Assembly: GCF_016741785.1 (NCBI RefSeq)
Contig: NZ_JAERRL010000015.1
Location: 54,508 to 118,507, forward strand
Direction: 5' to 3'
DNA: 64,000 nucleotides
Source: Streptomyces sp. 7-21
Lineage (GTDB): Bacteria; Actinomycetota; Actinomycetes; Streptomycetales; Streptomycetaceae
The position numbers were made by a program, and so were the translations under genes. The notes under the pieces are model-generated. The model was not told the DNA's origin, ran no database searches, and was given only the letters and a program-made list of their open reading frames with translations. Below, in pieces: positions 14,346-24,951 of the stretch (within the stretch, counting starts at the first letter, position 1; each line of letters opens with the position of its first letter).

Positions 14346-16871
14346 ATGTTCGAGAGGTTCACCGACCGCGCGCGGCGGGTTGTCGTCCTGGCCCAGGAAG
14401 AGGCCCGGATGCTCAACCACAACTACATCGGTACCGAGCACATCCTCCTGGGCCTGATCCACGAGGGTGAGGGTGTCGCCGCTAAGGCCCTGGAGAGCCT
14501 CGGGATCTCGCTTGAGGCGGTCCGCCAGCAGGTGGAGGAGATCATCGGCCAGGGCCAGCAGGCTCCGTCCGGGCACATCCCGTTCACCCCGCGAGCCAAG
14601 AAGGTCCTGGAGCTTTCGCTCCGGGAGGCGCTCCAGCTCGGCCACAACTACATCGGTACGGAGCACATCCTGCTCGGCCTGATCCGCGAGGGCGAGGGCG
14701 TCGCCGCCCAGGTCCTGGTCAAGCTGGGCGCCGACCTGAACCGGGTGCGGCAGCAGGTGATCCAGCTGCTCTCCGGCTACTCGGGCGGTAAGGAGGCCGC
14801 GACCGCCGGTGCCCCCGCCGAGGGCACGCCGTCCACCTCCCTGGTGCTCGACCAGTTCGGCCGGAATCTCACCCAGGCCGCTCGTGAGTCCAAGCTCGAC
14901 CCGGTCATCGGGCGCGAGAAGGAGATCGAGCGGGTCATGCAGGTGCTGTCCCGCCGGACCAAGAACAACCCCGTCCTCATCGGCGAGCCCGGCGTCGGCA
15001 AGACCGCCGTCGTGGAGGGCCTGGCGCAGGCCATCGTCAAGGGCGAGGTCCCCGAGACCCTGAAGGACAAGCACCTCTACACGCTGGACCTCGGCGCCCT
15101 GGTCGCCGGCTCCCGCTACCGGGGTGACTTCGAAGAGCGCCTGAAGAAGGTCCTCAAGGAGATCCGCACCCGCGGCGACATCATCCTGTTCATCGACGAG
15201 CTGCACACGCTCGTCGGCGCGGGCGCCGCCGAGGGCGCGATCGACGCAGCGAGCATCCTCAAGCCGATGCTGGCCCGCGGCGAGCTCCAGACCATCGGCG
15301 CGACGACGCTGGACGAGTACCGGAAGTACCTGGAGAAGGACGCGGCCCTGGAGCGCCGCTTCCAGCCGATCCAGGTGGCCGAGCCGTCCCTGCCCCACAC
15401 GATCGAGATCCTCAAGGGCCTGCGCGACCGGTACGAGGCGCACCACCGCGTCTCCATCACGGACGCCGCCCTGGTGGCGGCGGCGCAGCTCGCCGACCGC
15501 TACATCTCCGACCGCTACCTGCCGGACAAGGCGATCGACCTCATCGACGAGGCCGGCTCGCGCATGCGCATCCGCCGCATGACCGCGCCGCCGGACCTGC
15601 GCGAGTTCGACGACAAGATCGCCGAGGTGCGCAGGGAGAAGGAGTCGGCGATCGACTCCCAGGACTTCGAGAAGGCCGCCTCCCTGCGCGACCGGGAGAA
15701 GCAGCTCCTGTCGGCCAAGAGCCAGCGGGAGAAGGAGTGGAAGGCCGGCGACATGGATGTCGTCGCCGAGGTGGACGAGGATCTGATCGCGGAGGTGCTG
15801 GCCGCCTCCACGGGCATCCCCGTCTTCAAGCTCACCGAGGAGGAGTCCTCGCGGCTGCTCCGCATGGAGGACGAGCTCCACAAGCGGGTCATCGGCCAGG
15901 ACGACGCCATCAAGGCGCTGTCGCAGGCCATCCGCCGTACCCGTGCCGGCCTGAAGGACCCGAAGCGTCCGGGTGGCTCGTTCATCTTCGCCGGGCCCTC
16001 CGGCGTCGGGAAGACGGAGCTGTCCAAGACGCTGGCGGAGTTCCTCTTCGGCGACGAGGACGCGCTGATCTCCCTGGACATGTCGGAGTTCGGCGAGAAG
16101 CACACCGTCTCGCGGCTGTTCGGCTCCCCGCCCGGCTACGTCGGGTACGAGGAGGGCGGCCAGCTGACGGAGAAGGTGCGCCGCAAGCCCTTCTCGGTGG
16201 TCCTCTTCGACGAGGTCGAGAAGGCGCACCCGGACATCTTCAACTCGCTGCTCCAGATCCTGGAGGACGGTCGCCTGACCGACTCCCAGGGCCGGGTCGT
16301 CGACTTCAAGAACACGGTCATCATCATGACGACCAACCTCGGCACCCGGGACATCTCCAAGGGCTTCAACATGGGCTTCGCCGTCGCCGGTGACGTGAAC
16401 ACCGGGTACGAGCGGATGAAGGCCAAGGTCAACGACGAGCTGAAGCAGCACTTCCGGCCGGAGTTCCTCAACCGCGTCGACGACACGGTGGTCTTCCACC
16501 AGCTGACGCAGGACGACATCATCAAGATCGTCGACCTGATGATCAGCCAGGTGGACGACCGGCTCAAGGACCGGGACATGGGCATCGAGCTGAGCCAGGA
16601 CGCCAAGGAGCTGCTGGCGAAGCGCGGCTACGACCCGGTGCTGGGCGCCCGGCCGCTGCGCCGGACGATCCAGCGGGAGATCGAGGACGTGCTGTCGGAG
16701 AAGATCCTCTTCGGCGAGCTGCGGCCCGGTCACATCGTGGTCGTCGACACCGAGGGCGAAGGCCGGGACAAGAAGTTCGTCTTCCGCGGCGAGGAGAAGT
16801 CCGCGCTGCCGGACGCCCCGCCGGTCGAGCAGGCCGCCGGCGGCGGGCCCAACCTCTCCAAGGAGAGCTGA
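14346..16871 (+). CDS. clpC: ATP-dependent Clp protease ATPase subunit ClpC
   Basis: An 841-residue Hsp100 chaperone that unfolds substrates for the ClpP peptidase. Two N-terminal Clp repeats (residues about 1-145, including LNHNYIGTEHILLGL and its repeat LGHNYIGTEHILLGLI) come first. The first AAA+ module has Walker A GEPGVGKTAVVEG near residue 213. A UVR motif (ESAIDSQDFEKAASLRDREK) lies in the middle domain near residue 435. The second AAA+ module has GPSGVGKTELSKT near residue 552. It is full length. A ClgR-type site upstream suggests heat- or misfolding-linked control. It is followed by a strong terminator. Confidence 0.98.
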   Translation: MFERFTDRARRVVVLAQEEARMLNHNYIGTEHILLGLIHEGEGVAAKALESLGISLEAVRQQVEEIIGQGQQAPSGHIPFTPRAKKVLELSLREALQLGHNYIGTEHILLGLIREGEGVAAQVLVKLGADLNRVRQQVIQLLSGYSGGKEAATAGAPAEGTPSTSLVLDQFGRNLTQAARESKLDPVIGREKEIERVMQVLSRRTKNNPVLIGEPGVGKTAVVEGLAQAIVKGEVPETLKDKHLYTLDLGALVAGSRYRGDFEERLKKVLKEIRTRGDIILFIDELHTLVGAGAAEGAIDAASILKPMLARGELQTIGATTLDEYRKYLEKDAALERRFQPIQVAEPSLPHTIEILKGLRDRYEAHHRVSITDAALVAAAQLADRYISDRYLPDKAIDLIDEAGSRMRIRRMTAPPDLREFDDKIAEVRREKESAIDSQDFEKAASLRDREKQLLSAKSQREKEWKAGDMDVVAEVDEDLIAEVLAASTGIPVFKLTEEESSRLLRMEDELHKRVIGQDDAIKALSQAIRRTRAGLKDPKRPGGSFIFAGPSGVGKTELSKTLAEFLFGDEDALISLDMSEFGEKHTVSRLFGSPPGYVGYEEGGQLTEKVRRKPFSVVLFDEVEKAHPDIFNSLLQILEDGRLTDSQGRVVDFKNTVIIMTTNLGTRDISKGFNMGFAVAGDVNTGYERMKAKVNDELKQHFRPEFLNRVDDTVVFHQLTQDDIIKIVDLMISQVDDRLKDRDMGIELSQDAKELLAKRGYDPVLGARPLRRTIQREIEDVLSEKILFGELRPGHIVVVDTEGEGRDKKFVFRGEEKSALPDAPPVEQAAGGGPNLSKES

Positions 16872-17296
16872 CGGCCCCGTCGCCGCCGCGACACCCAGGC
16901 GCCCCCGCCGTTCCGCACGGGACGACGGGGGCGCTTCGCTGTGTCCGCAGGCAGTGACGGGCGCACGATCCGGGGCGGGCGTACACCCCTATGGGGGGTT
17001 CGCCGGTCTGACGGGGCACGGGGGAGCGGAACACCAGACGCAAGGGGCTGACGGCCGCCGCCTTCCCGCCGCGCCTGGCGACCGGCGGCGACGCCCCGCG
17101 CGTCACCGGGACGCTCGCGGCGGCGCCCGATCCCGGCGCGGCGCTGGCACGGCTGCTGGCCGCGGCGCCCCGGGCGGCTGCCTGGGCCCTCCCCGGGCCG
17201 GGGCGTTCCCTCACCGCCCTGTCGCGACAAGATGCGGGCCCGCGGCGGACGCGGAGGATGGAAGGGAAGCCACCCGAGGGAGGAAGGGGCCGGGAC
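16872..17296 (+). other. Intergenic region after clpC (425 bp)
   Basis: The first 65 bases hold the clpC terminator. The stretch 17014-17290 stays open in one forward frame with coding-like composition (for example LAAAPDPGAALARLLAAAPR) but has no start codon or ribosome-binding site. It may be the remnant of a lost gene or chance openness in GC-rich DNA; I do not call a gene. Confidence 0.5.
16899..16934 (+). terminator. Hairpin terminator after clpC
   Basis: A 13-base stem (GCGCCCCCGCCGT with ACGACGGGGGCGC, one wobble pair) and a 10-base loop lie 28 bases after the clpC stop. Confidence 0.75.
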
Positions 17297-17512
17297 ATGC
17301 GGCACGCGATGCGGGCGGAGTACCGGAACGAGGACGGCGACGCGGACGAGATCGTGTCCTGGCACATGGTGCGGCGGGGCGACGAGGGACGCGGCATGTG
17401 CGGCAGGGAGCTGCGGCCCGACGCCAGGGGGCTCCCCGAGAGCGAGTGGGGCCGCACCGCCGAGCCCTTCTGCCACACCTGCGGCGCGCTGTACCTCCGG
17501 GAAGTCGCCTGA
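17297..17512 (+). CDS. Small zinc-ribbon-like protein, hypothetical
   Basis: A 71-residue frame beginning at the ATG at 17297 behind GGAGGAAGG. The N-terminus is charged (MRHAMRAEYRNEDGDADEI). The C-terminal half contains MCGRELRPDARG and FCHTCGALYLREV, giving one CxxC pair plus a further Cys, as in small metal-binding ribbon proteins. No function is known. An upstream in-frame ATG at 17258 is possible but less well supported by the ribosome-binding site. Confidence 0.6.
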   Translation: MRHAMRAEYRNEDGDADEIVSWHMVRRGDEGRGMCGRELRPDARGLPESEWGRTAEPFCHTCGALYLREVA

Positions 17513-17514
17513 AA

Positions 17515-17543
17515 CCCCGCCCTCCCGGGGCAGGGGGGCGGGG
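17515..17543. terminator. Bidirectional terminator
   Basis: CCCCGCCC and GGGCGGGG flank a 13-base loop between the convergent zinc-ribbon gene and the last gene of the sugar operon, so the stem can end transcription from both sides. Confidence 0.6.
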
Positions 17544-17553
17544 CCAGCGGGAG

Positions 17554-19047
17554 TCAGCGCGCGTCGGCGCGCTGGCGTGCCGCGAGGACGTGGGCGGCCT
17601 CGCGGGTGGCCGGGTACAGGCCGCGGTACAGGCCGTACAGCTCCTCGTACACGGCCGAGGCAGCCGGGTCCGGCCGGACCGTATGTGCCACCGGGTTCCA
17701 ACCGGCGATGTCCCCGGCGGCGGCGCGCCCCGTCCCCACCGCCGCGAAGAAGGCGTCGCCGTACGCCGCCCCGATGGTGTGCCGGGGGACGTCCTGCGCG
17801 TGCCCCGTCACGTCCGAGACGATCCGCGTCCACAGCTCCCGGGCGCCGCCGCCGACCGCGACCAGGCGGCGCACGTCGCCCCCGGCCGCGGTCATGGCGG
17901 CCAGGTTGTGGCGCACCCCGAACGCAGTCCCCTCCAGCGCCGCCCGGTACAGGTGCCCCCGGCCGTGGCGCAGCGTGAGGCCGAGCACGAGGCCCCGCGC
18001 GTCCGGGTCGAACAGCGGCGTCCGCTCGCCCGCGAAGTACGGCAGCATCACCAGGCCCTCGGCCCCGGGCGGCACCGCGGCCGCCTCGGCCACGAGCGTG
18101 CCGTACTCCGCCCCCGTCAGGTCGCGCAGCCAGCCGGTCACCGCGCCCGAGGTGGCCATGCCCGCCGCCAGGCAGTACGTGCCGGGGAACGCGCCCCGCG
18201 TGCCCCACAGGCGCCGGTCGGCGACCGGTTCGGGGACGACGTTCACCAGGAACATCGTCGTGCCGTACATCAGCATCAGGTCTCCCGGCGCCGTGGCCCC
18301 GGCGGCCGTGGCCTCGGCCCAGGCGTCGATCGTGCCCGCCACCACCGGCGTGCCCGCCGGGAGCCCGGTGGCCGCCGCGGCGGCGGGCGTGATCTCCCCG
18401 GCCGCCTCGGCGGGCCACAGCAGCCGCGGCCACTGGAGCCCGGGCGCGATCTCCTCGCACCACTCCTCGATCCAGGCGCCCCGCCGCGGGTCGTACAGCG
18501 GGGTGCACTGGCTGGCCGAGTGGTGGTCGAGGACGTACGCGCCGGTGAGCCGGTGCACCAGGTAGGAGCTGGCCATGAACCACCGCCGGGTGCGCCCGTA
18601 CACCTCCGGCTCCTCCTCCCGCAGCCAGGCCAGCTTCGGGCCGATGGCCTGGCTGGTCAGCGGCGAGCCGCAGCGGGCCAGCACCTCCTCGTCGCCGTAC
18701 CGCTGCCGCTGCGCCGCGATCTGGGCGCCGGCGCGGGTGTCCACGCCGTACAGGATCGCCGGGCGCAGCGGCTCGCCGTGCGCGTCGGCGGGCAGCACGC
18801 ACGGGCCGATGCCGCTGACGCCCACGGCGGCGATCCGTTCCCCGGCGGGGACGCGCGCCAGCAGCTCGGCCGTCAGCGCGGCGAAGTCGCCCCACCACAC
18901 CTCGCGGGCGTCATGCTCCGCCCAGCCGGGGCGCGGGGAGGAGGTGGCGTGCTCGCGCGCGGCCTGGGCGTGCAGCGTGCCGTCGGGGCGCACGAGCACG
19001 CCCTTGGAGCCCGAGGTGCCGATGTCGATGCCGAGCAGCAGGGTCAT
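17554..19047 (-). CDS. FGGY-family carbohydrate kinase (xylulokinase/fuculokinase-like)
   Basis: A 497-residue sugar kinase. The N-terminal phosphate motif is LLGIDIGTSGSKGVLV, the substrate-side block is GWAEHDAREVWW, and the C-terminal half has LPYFAGERTPLFDPDARG and the adenosine-site block AVGGGARELWTRI. The family phosphorylates pentuloses or deoxyhexuloses. Its neighbour is an isomerase of the fucose/arabinose isomerase type, so together they would turn an aldose into a phosphorylated ketose. The exact sugar (xylulose, fuculose, ribulose) cannot be decided from sequence. It is the last gene of the operon, 41 bases after the isomerase. Confidence 0.88.
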   Translation of the reverse strand: MTLLLGIDIGTSGSKGVLVRPDGTLHAQAAREHATSSPRPGWAEHDAREVWWGDFAALTAELLARVPAGERIAAVGVSGIGPCVLPADAHGEPLRPAILYGVDTRAGAQIAAQRQRYGDEEVLARCGSPLTSQAIGPKLAWLREEEPEVYGRTRRWFMASSYLVHRLTGAYVLDHHSASQCTPLYDPRRGAWIEEWCEEIAPGLQWPRLLWPAEAAGEITPAAAAATGLPAGTPVVAGTIDAWAEATAAGATAPGDLMLMYGTTMFLVNVVPEPVADRRLWGTRGAFPGTYCLAAGMATSGAVTGWLRDLTGAEYGTLVAEAAAVPPGAEGLVMLPYFAGERTPLFDPDARGLVLGLTLRHGRGHLYRAALEGTAFGVRHNLAAMTAAGGDVRRLVAVGGGARELWTRIVSDVTGHAQDVPRHTIGAAYGDAFFAAVGTGRAAAGDIAGWNPVAHTVRPDPAASAVYEELYGLYRGLYPATREAAHVLAARQRADAR

Positions 19048-19088
19048 GGTGGTTTCCCGGTCCCCTCGTGGTGGTCGGTGGCGCGGCG

Positions 19089-20507
19089 TCAGGCGGCGGA
19101 GCCGAATCCGTCATACCGGATGCCGAGGTAGCGGCACACGGCCCGCAGCTCCGCCACGTAGTCGCCCGGCACGGCGTGGATGTGGTTGGAGCCGAAGCGG
19201 CCGAGGAACTCGCCGGCCGGGGCGTCGAGCCGGGCGAAGGCGTGCGGCCACTCGAAGGTGGAGGCGCGCATCAGCCGGTCGTTGGTCGCGTCGTCGTAGG
19301 TCTCGGTCGCACCGCGCATCACGTGCATGCGGTACGCGCCGTTCTCGCGGGTGAGGCGGGCGAACGTCATCTCGCCGGGGGCGGCGAGGTGCTGCACGGA
19401 GGCGCCGCCGGCCGGGAAGTAGAAGACCTCCGGGTAGAAGTTGACGCGGGAGAGGTTCTCGGCCGGGTCGTCGGAGCGCGCCGCGTACCAGGTGGCGTGC
19501 TGGCCGGAGTTGCACAGGTCCCAGATGTCGCGGTCGGCGTGGTAGTGGCGCACGTCGGCGAAGAGCACCGGGTCGCCGGAGAGCAGCTTGAGTATCTGCA
19601 TGGTCAGCGCGCCGTCCATGTCGGCCTCGGTCGCGGTGACGTGCGTCTCCTTGGGGCCCTCCCAGTCGTAGGGGTCGTTGAGGAACGCCTCGGCCAGGTC
19701 CATGGTGCAGAAGTTCGCCGTCAGCTCCGGCTGGCCCTTGATGCCGGAGAAGTCCAGGCGCCACTCCTCGATCAGCTCCCGCATCGCGTAGTAGGTGCGG
19801 ATCTGCCGCTCCAGCAGCTCGGGGGTGAGGCGGTCGCCGTCGTAGTGGACGCCCGCCGCGTGCTTCTCCAGCCAGTCACGGGCGGCGGCGACGCGTGCGG
19901 CGTCGGCGTTCTCGGCGCGGCGGACGATCTCCCACTGGTCGATCTCCTCGACGTCGACGCCGAACTGCTTCATCCACTGGTCGGTGTTGGCCACGGCGGT
20001 GTACATGCCCATGGGGCGTCCGCCGATCCGGCCGAAGGTGGCGCCGCGCAGCCCCTGCACGGCGCCGGCCGCCCTGACCTCGGTGAGAATCCGGTCGCGC
20101 ACGGCGGGGTCGGACAGGTCGCCCCAGGCGCGGGCGTGGACGCGGCCGATCTGGTCCAGGCCGCCGCCGCCGGCGAGCATGCCGACCATGCCCGGGTACT
20201 GCGGGTCGATGTTGGCGACCAGCAGCAGCGGGGTGGGCGTGGCCTCGGCGGCCAGCATCGTGAAGTGCGGGAACGTCCACACCGAGTGGTGGAAGACCGT
20301 CAGGTCCACGTGCTGGTCGGCGAGCCAGCGCGCCTGGCTGGTGGCCAGGGCGTTGCTGCTGACCTGCTCGGGGGCGACGATCACCTCGTGCCCCGCCTCG
20401 CGGAGCATGCCGGCCAGGTCGTCGGCGGCGCGGGCGACGTGCTCGGTCACGTCGCGGTGGACGTAGTCACGGCCGTCGGAGATGGAGAGCAGGCCGATGC
20501 GTGCCAT
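19089..20507 (-). CDS. L-fucose/L-arabinose isomerase family protein
   Basis: A 472-residue member of the FucI/AraA superfamily (COG2407 type), which interconverts aldoses and ketoses with a divalent metal. The N-terminal sensing-type fold begins MARIGLLSISDGRDYVHRDV. The metal-site glutamate region is seen in VTATEADMDGALTMQILKLL, and a later histidine-bearing block is FGSNHIHAVPGDY. The ATG follows a GGAGG ribosome-binding site 10 bases upstream; the open frame continues further upstream only because it crosses into the permease gene. With the downstream FGGY kinase it forms an isomerase-kinase pair. Confidence 0.82.
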   Translation of the reverse strand: MARIGLLSISDGRDYVHRDVTEHVARAADDLAGMLREAGHEVIVAPEQVSSNALATSQARWLADQHVDLTVFHHSVWTFPHFTMLAAEATPTPLLLVANIDPQYPGMVGMLAGGGGLDQIGRVHARAWGDLSDPAVRDRILTEVRAAGAVQGLRGATFGRIGGRPMGMYTAVANTDQWMKQFGVDVEEIDQWEIVRRAENADAARVAAARDWLEKHAAGVHYDGDRLTPELLERQIRTYYAMRELIEEWRLDFSGIKGQPELTANFCTMDLAEAFLNDPYDWEGPKETHVTATEADMDGALTMQILKLLSGDPVLFADVRHYHADRDIWDLCNSGQHATWYAARSDDPAENLSRVNFYPEVFYFPAGGASVQHLAAPGEMTFARLTRENGAYRMHVMRGATETYDDATNDRLMRASTFEWPHAFARLDAPAGEFLGRFGSNHIHAVPGDYVAELRAVCRYLGIRYDGFGSAA

Positions 20508-20542
20508 GAGGGTGTACCTCCAGGTGCGGGTGGTGGGGTGCG

Positions 20543-21424
20543 TTACTTCATGCCGGAGGTCTTGATGGACTCCGTGATCTGGCGCTGGAAGGTGAAGAAC
20601 AGCGCCAGCATGGGCAGCGCGGCGACGGTGGCCGCCGCGAGGAGGTAGTTCCACTGCGAGCCGTACTGGTCCTGGAAGGAGGCGATCCCCAGCTGCACGA
20701 CGTTCAGGTCCTGGTCGTTGGTGGCGACCAGCGGCCAGGCGAAGGAGTTCCAGTTGGCGAGGAAGAAGAACACCGCGAGCGCGGACAGGATCGGCCGGGA
20801 CATCGGCAGGACGACGTTCCAGTAGACGCGCCAGTAGCCGCAGCCGTCGACGATCGCGGCCTCCTCCACCTCGCGCGGCAGCCCCAGGTAGAACTGGCGC
20901 AGCAGGAAGATGCCGAAGGCGTTGAAGATCGCCGGGACGATCAGGCCGGCGTAGCTGTTCAGCATGCCCAGTTCGCGGACGACGATGAACAGCGGGATCA
21001 GCACGACGGGCGCGGTGATGAGCAGCGTGGAGAAGATCGTCAGGAAGACGGCCTCGCGGCCGGGGAAGCGCAGCCGGGCCAGCGCGTAGGCGGCCATGGA
21101 GTGGAACAGCAGCGCCACGACGGTGATCACCGAGGCGGTGAAAAAGCTGTTCCACAGGTACCGGGCGAACGGCACCTCGGTGAAGACGTAGACGAAGTTG
21201 TCGAACGTCAGGTCGTCGGGCAGCAGCTTCCCGTCGTTGACCGTGGCGCGGGTCTTGAACGCCGAGGAGACCATCCACAGCAGCGGGAAGACCGTCGCCA
21301 CGGAGACCAGGACGGCCAGCCCGATCAGCCCGGCGCGGCTGGCGCGGCGCCGCGCCAGTGCCGCCGCGGCGGACCTGCTGGGCGCCGGGGACCGGGAAGC
21401 CAGCGAAGAGATGTCAGCGGTCAT
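20543..21424 (-). CDS. Carbohydrate ABC transporter permease, MalG type
   Basis: A 293-residue inner-membrane permease with six predicted helices. The ATPase-contact EAA loop is EVEEAAIVDGCGYWRVYWNV followed by VLPMSRP, characteristic of MalG-type permeases, and the C-terminal block RQITESIKTSGMK is typical of this family. It overlaps the MalF-type gene by 11 bases. No ATPase gene is present in the operon. Streptomyces often use one shared ATPase (MsiK) for such importers, which I infer here. Confidence 0.92.
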   Translation of the reverse strand: MTADISSLASRSPAPSRSAAAALARRRASRAGLIGLAVLVSVATVFPLLWMVSSAFKTRATVNDGKLLPDDLTFDNFVYVFTEVPFARYLWNSFFTASVITVVALLFHSMAAYALARLRFPGREAVFLTIFSTLLITAPVVLIPLFIVVRELGMLNSYAGLIVPAIFNAFGIFLLRQFYLGLPREVEEAAIVDGCGYWRVYWNVVLPMSRPILSALAVFFFLANWNSFAWPLVATNDQDLNVVQLGIASFQDQYGSQWNYLLAAATVAALPMLALFFTFQRQITESIKTSGMK

Positions 21425-22355
21425 CGTCGAACCTCCCGCCGCGCGTGAGCGCGAAGATCACCGCCGACAGCACGACCATGATGAGCACCAGGAAGGAGCC
21501 CATGGCCGCGGCGTAGCCGAACTCCCCGAAGAGGAACGCCTGCTGGTAGATGTAGTAGATCGCCAGCGAGGTGCCGTTGGCCGGGCCGCCGTCGGTGAGG
21601 ACGAAGATCAGGTCGAGCCCGCCGGTGAGCGCGGCCACCGTGGACATCAGCAGCACGAAGAAGCTGGTGGGCCGCAGCAGGGGCCAGGTGACGCAGCGGA
21701 ACGTCTGCCACGGTCCGGCGCCGTCGATCCGCGCGGCCTCGTAGTACTCCTGGGGGATGTCCTGGAGCCCTGCCAGGAAAATGATCATGTAGTAGCCCAT
21801 CATCACCCAGACGGTGACGGCGATGAGGGACAGCAGCGCCAGGTCGGGCTTGCCCAGCCAGGACTCGCCCTCGCCGCCGAGGGCCCGGATGGCCTGGTTC
21901 ACGACCCCGACCTGCTCGTCGAGCATGAACTTCCACAGCAGGCCGACGACGACCAGGCTGACGACGTGCGGCAGGAACAGCATCGTCCGGTAGGCCGAGA
22001 CGCCCGGCAGCTTCTGCTTCACCAGCAGCCCGAGCCCCAGGCTGACGCAGAACAGCACGGGCACGAGCACCAGCACGTACACGGCGGTCAGCCGCATCGA
22101 GTCCCAGAACAGCGGATCGTTCAGCATCCGCTCGTAGTTGCCCAGGCCGACGAACTCGTAGGAGCCGAAGCCGCTGACCTGGAAGAAGGCCAGGACGACG
22201 GAGAGCACCATCGGGATGCCGACGAAGACCAGCAGGCCGATGCTGTCGGGCAGCAGGAACAGGACCGCGGCCAGCCATTCGCGGTGCTTGCGGGACAGGC
22301 GGCGGCCGCGCGCGGGGGTGGCCGCCGGTGCGGGGGCGAGGTCCTGCGTGCTCAT
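21414..22355 (-). CDS. Carbohydrate ABC transporter permease, MalF type
   Basis: A 313-residue permease with six predicted helices beginning at LAAVLFLLPDSIGLLVFVGI. The EAA loop is QEYYEAARIDGAGPWQTFRC followed by VTWPLLRPT. It begins with an ATG that overlaps the stop of the solute-binding protein gene by four bases and ends overlapping the second permease. A longer frame exists upstream but lies inside the solute-binding gene. Confidence 0.92.
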   Translation of the reverse strand: MSTQDLAPAPAATPARGRRLSRKHREWLAAVLFLLPDSIGLLVFVGIPMVLSVVLAFFQVSGFGSYEFVGLGNYERMLNDPLFWDSMRLTAVYVLVLVPVLFCVSLGLGLLVKQKLPGVSAYRTMLFLPHVVSLVVVGLLWKFMLDEQVGVVNQAIRALGGEGESWLGKPDLALLSLIAVTVWVMMGYYMIIFLAGLQDIPQEYYEAARIDGAGPWQTFRCVTWPLLRPTSFFVLLMSTVAALTGGLDLIFVLTDGGPANGTSLAIYYIYQQAFLFGEFGYAAAMGSFLVLIMVVLSAVIFALTRGGRFDDDR

Positions 22356-23710
22356 ATGACGCTCGCCCCCTGGTAGCTGCGCAGGTAGGCGTCGATGGCC
22401 TGGGCGGCGCGCCCGGCCTCGCTGGCCACGTCGCGCCCGGCGAGCATGGTGCCCTGGATGGCGTCGGAGACGGCCTTGTACAGCACGGGCGGGTAGCGCG
22501 GTTCGGGCCGCCCGGCGGGGGCGATCTCGTCCTTGAACTTCCGCATCGCCCAGTGGTCGTAGCCGCCCTGCTCGGTGGCGCGGCGGAGCACGGACTCCCG
22601 CGGCGCGATGTCGGTCTTGGCGACGGTGCACCACTCGACCATGCGGTCCACGCACGCGTCGTCCATCGTGCCCAGCGCCCACGCGCAGAACCGGGCGGCG
22701 GTCTCGGGGTCGCGGCCCTGGGCGTTGGCGCAGAACGCCCAGCCGCCCAGGCACGTGGTGTACTCCCCGCCGGGCGGGGTGGGCAGCGGGAAGACGCCGT
22801 ACTCGAAGTCGGGCGCGTACTCGCGGAAGTTGGCGACCTCCCAGATGCCGGACTCCCACATGCCGGCCCGGCCGGTGGACATGGCGCCGATGAAGTCGCC
22901 GGCGGCGGGCAGCGTGCGGGGGGCGATGCCGTGCTCGACGGCGTCCTGCCACAGCTGGAGCGCCTGGCGGGTGGCCGGCGAGTCGAACGTCACCTCGCCG
23001 CCGGGCCGCACCACCTCGCCGCCGCCCTGCCACAGCCACGGGTACCAGGTGAAGTTCTGGTAGTAGCCCTGAGTGGTGTCAAAGACCAGGCCGGCCCGCT
23101 CGGGGGTGCGCAGCCGGTCGCCGACGTCGAGCAGCTGGTCCCAGGTGGTGGGGATGTCGCCCTCGGACAGTCCGGCTTCCTCGAAGGCGGCCACGCTGTA
23201 GTACATCGCCAGCGGCTCCACCTCCATGGGCAGGGCGTAGACCCGGTCGCCGACCATGCGGCTGCCGAGGTGGGAGCCGTAGTCGGCGATGGCCTCGCGG
23301 TCCATGTACGGGGTGAGGTCGGCGAGGACGCCGCCGTTGTAGTAGCGGAGGAAGTCTCCCGGGCTGATCAGGAAGATGTCGGGTCCCTGGCCGGCGGCGA
23401 ACGCGGCCGGGAGCTTGGTGCCGTTGGTGTAGGTGGAGCCGGGGATGAAGACCAGCTCGACCTTCCGGCGGTGGGTGGCGTTCCAGTCGGCCACCAGCTG
23501 CTCGAACCACCGGGCCTGGGCCTGGATGGCCGGGTTGGCGGAGCGCTGGGGCGCGTAGGTGTTCCAGAACTGGAGCGGCCCGTCGCCCGCGCTGGCCGCG
23601 CCGCAGCCGGTCAGCAGGGCGGGAGCGGCGGCCGCCGCGGTGGCCGTGCCGGCCGCGGCGAGGAAACGCCGGCGTGAGGGAGATGACCCGGCTTCGTGGT
23701 GTGCGCGCAT
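22352..23710 (-). CDS. Sugar ABC transporter solute-binding lipoprotein (Tat signal)
   Basis: A 452-residue extracellular binding protein of the MalE/UgpB class. The signal has a twin-arginine motif (SPSRRRFLAAAG) and a lipobox ending LLTGC, so it is probably exported folded through Tat and lipid-anchored. Domain blocks include LVFIPGSTYTNGTKLPAAFA, GQGPDIFLISPGDFLRYYNG, and the hinge-side AMSTGRAGMWESGIWE. It is the specificity subunit for the two permeases that follow. The ligand is unknown but, given the GH172 enzyme upstream, may be a furanoside- or fucose-containing oligosaccharide. Confidence 0.92.
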   Translation of the reverse strand: MRAHHEAGSSPSRRRFLAAAGTATAAAAAPALLTGCGAASAGDGPLQFWNTYAPQRSANPAIQAQARWFEQLVADWNATHRRKVELVFIPGSTYTNGTKLPAAFAAGQGPDIFLISPGDFLRYYNGGVLADLTPYMDREAIADYGSHLGSRMVGDRVYALPMEVEPLAMYYSVAAFEEAGLSEGDIPTTWDQLLDVGDRLRTPERAGLVFDTTQGYYQNFTWYPWLWQGGGEVVRPGGEVTFDSPATRQALQLWQDAVEHGIAPRTLPAAGDFIGAMSTGRAGMWESGIWEVANFREYAPDFEYGVFPLPTPPGGEYTTCLGGWAFCANAQGRDPETAARFCAWALGTMDDACVDRMVEWCTVAKTDIAPRESVLRRATEQGGYDHWAMRKFKDEIAPAGRPEPRYPPVLYKAVSDAIQGTMLAGRDVASEAGRAAQAIDAYLRSYQGASVI

Positions 23711-23726
23711 GGCTGTACCCCCGCCG

Positions 23727-24821
<1,095 letters not shown>

Positions 24822-24840
24822 CGTTCGCCTCACCTCGTCG

Positions 24841-24854
24841 TGAAATCGATTTCA
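24841..24854. promoter_or_regulatory. LacI-type operator, perfect palindrome
   Basis: TGAAATCGATTTCA is a perfect 14-base palindrome with the central CG typical of LacI-family operators. It lies 20 bases before the first gene of the sugar operon and faces the divergent lacI gene, so it is the expected repression site. Confidence 0.85.
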
Positions 24855-24951
24855 AATAGGAGTGTTCGGATCCCTCGTCTGGCGAGGGGTCTTGGGTGAG
24901 TTTGCCGCACACATCCCAGGCGTGACGGGCGGGAGCGGCCGAAAATTCAGC

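Noticed and set aside
13383..16733. Very long open frame on the reverse strand opposite clpC
   Set aside because: It mirrors the codon bias of clpC, spans lsr2 and the intergenic region, and its translation is low-complexity with no domain. Such antisense openness is common at this GC content.
17014..17296. Open forward frame upstream of the zinc-ribbon gene
   Set aside because: It has coding-like composition but no start codon or ribosome-binding site and no known similarity. It is noted as a possible remnant only.
20508..21278. Upstream extension of the isomerase frame
   Set aside because: It overlaps the MalG-type permease gene in another frame; a strong ribosome-binding site precedes the ATG at 20507.
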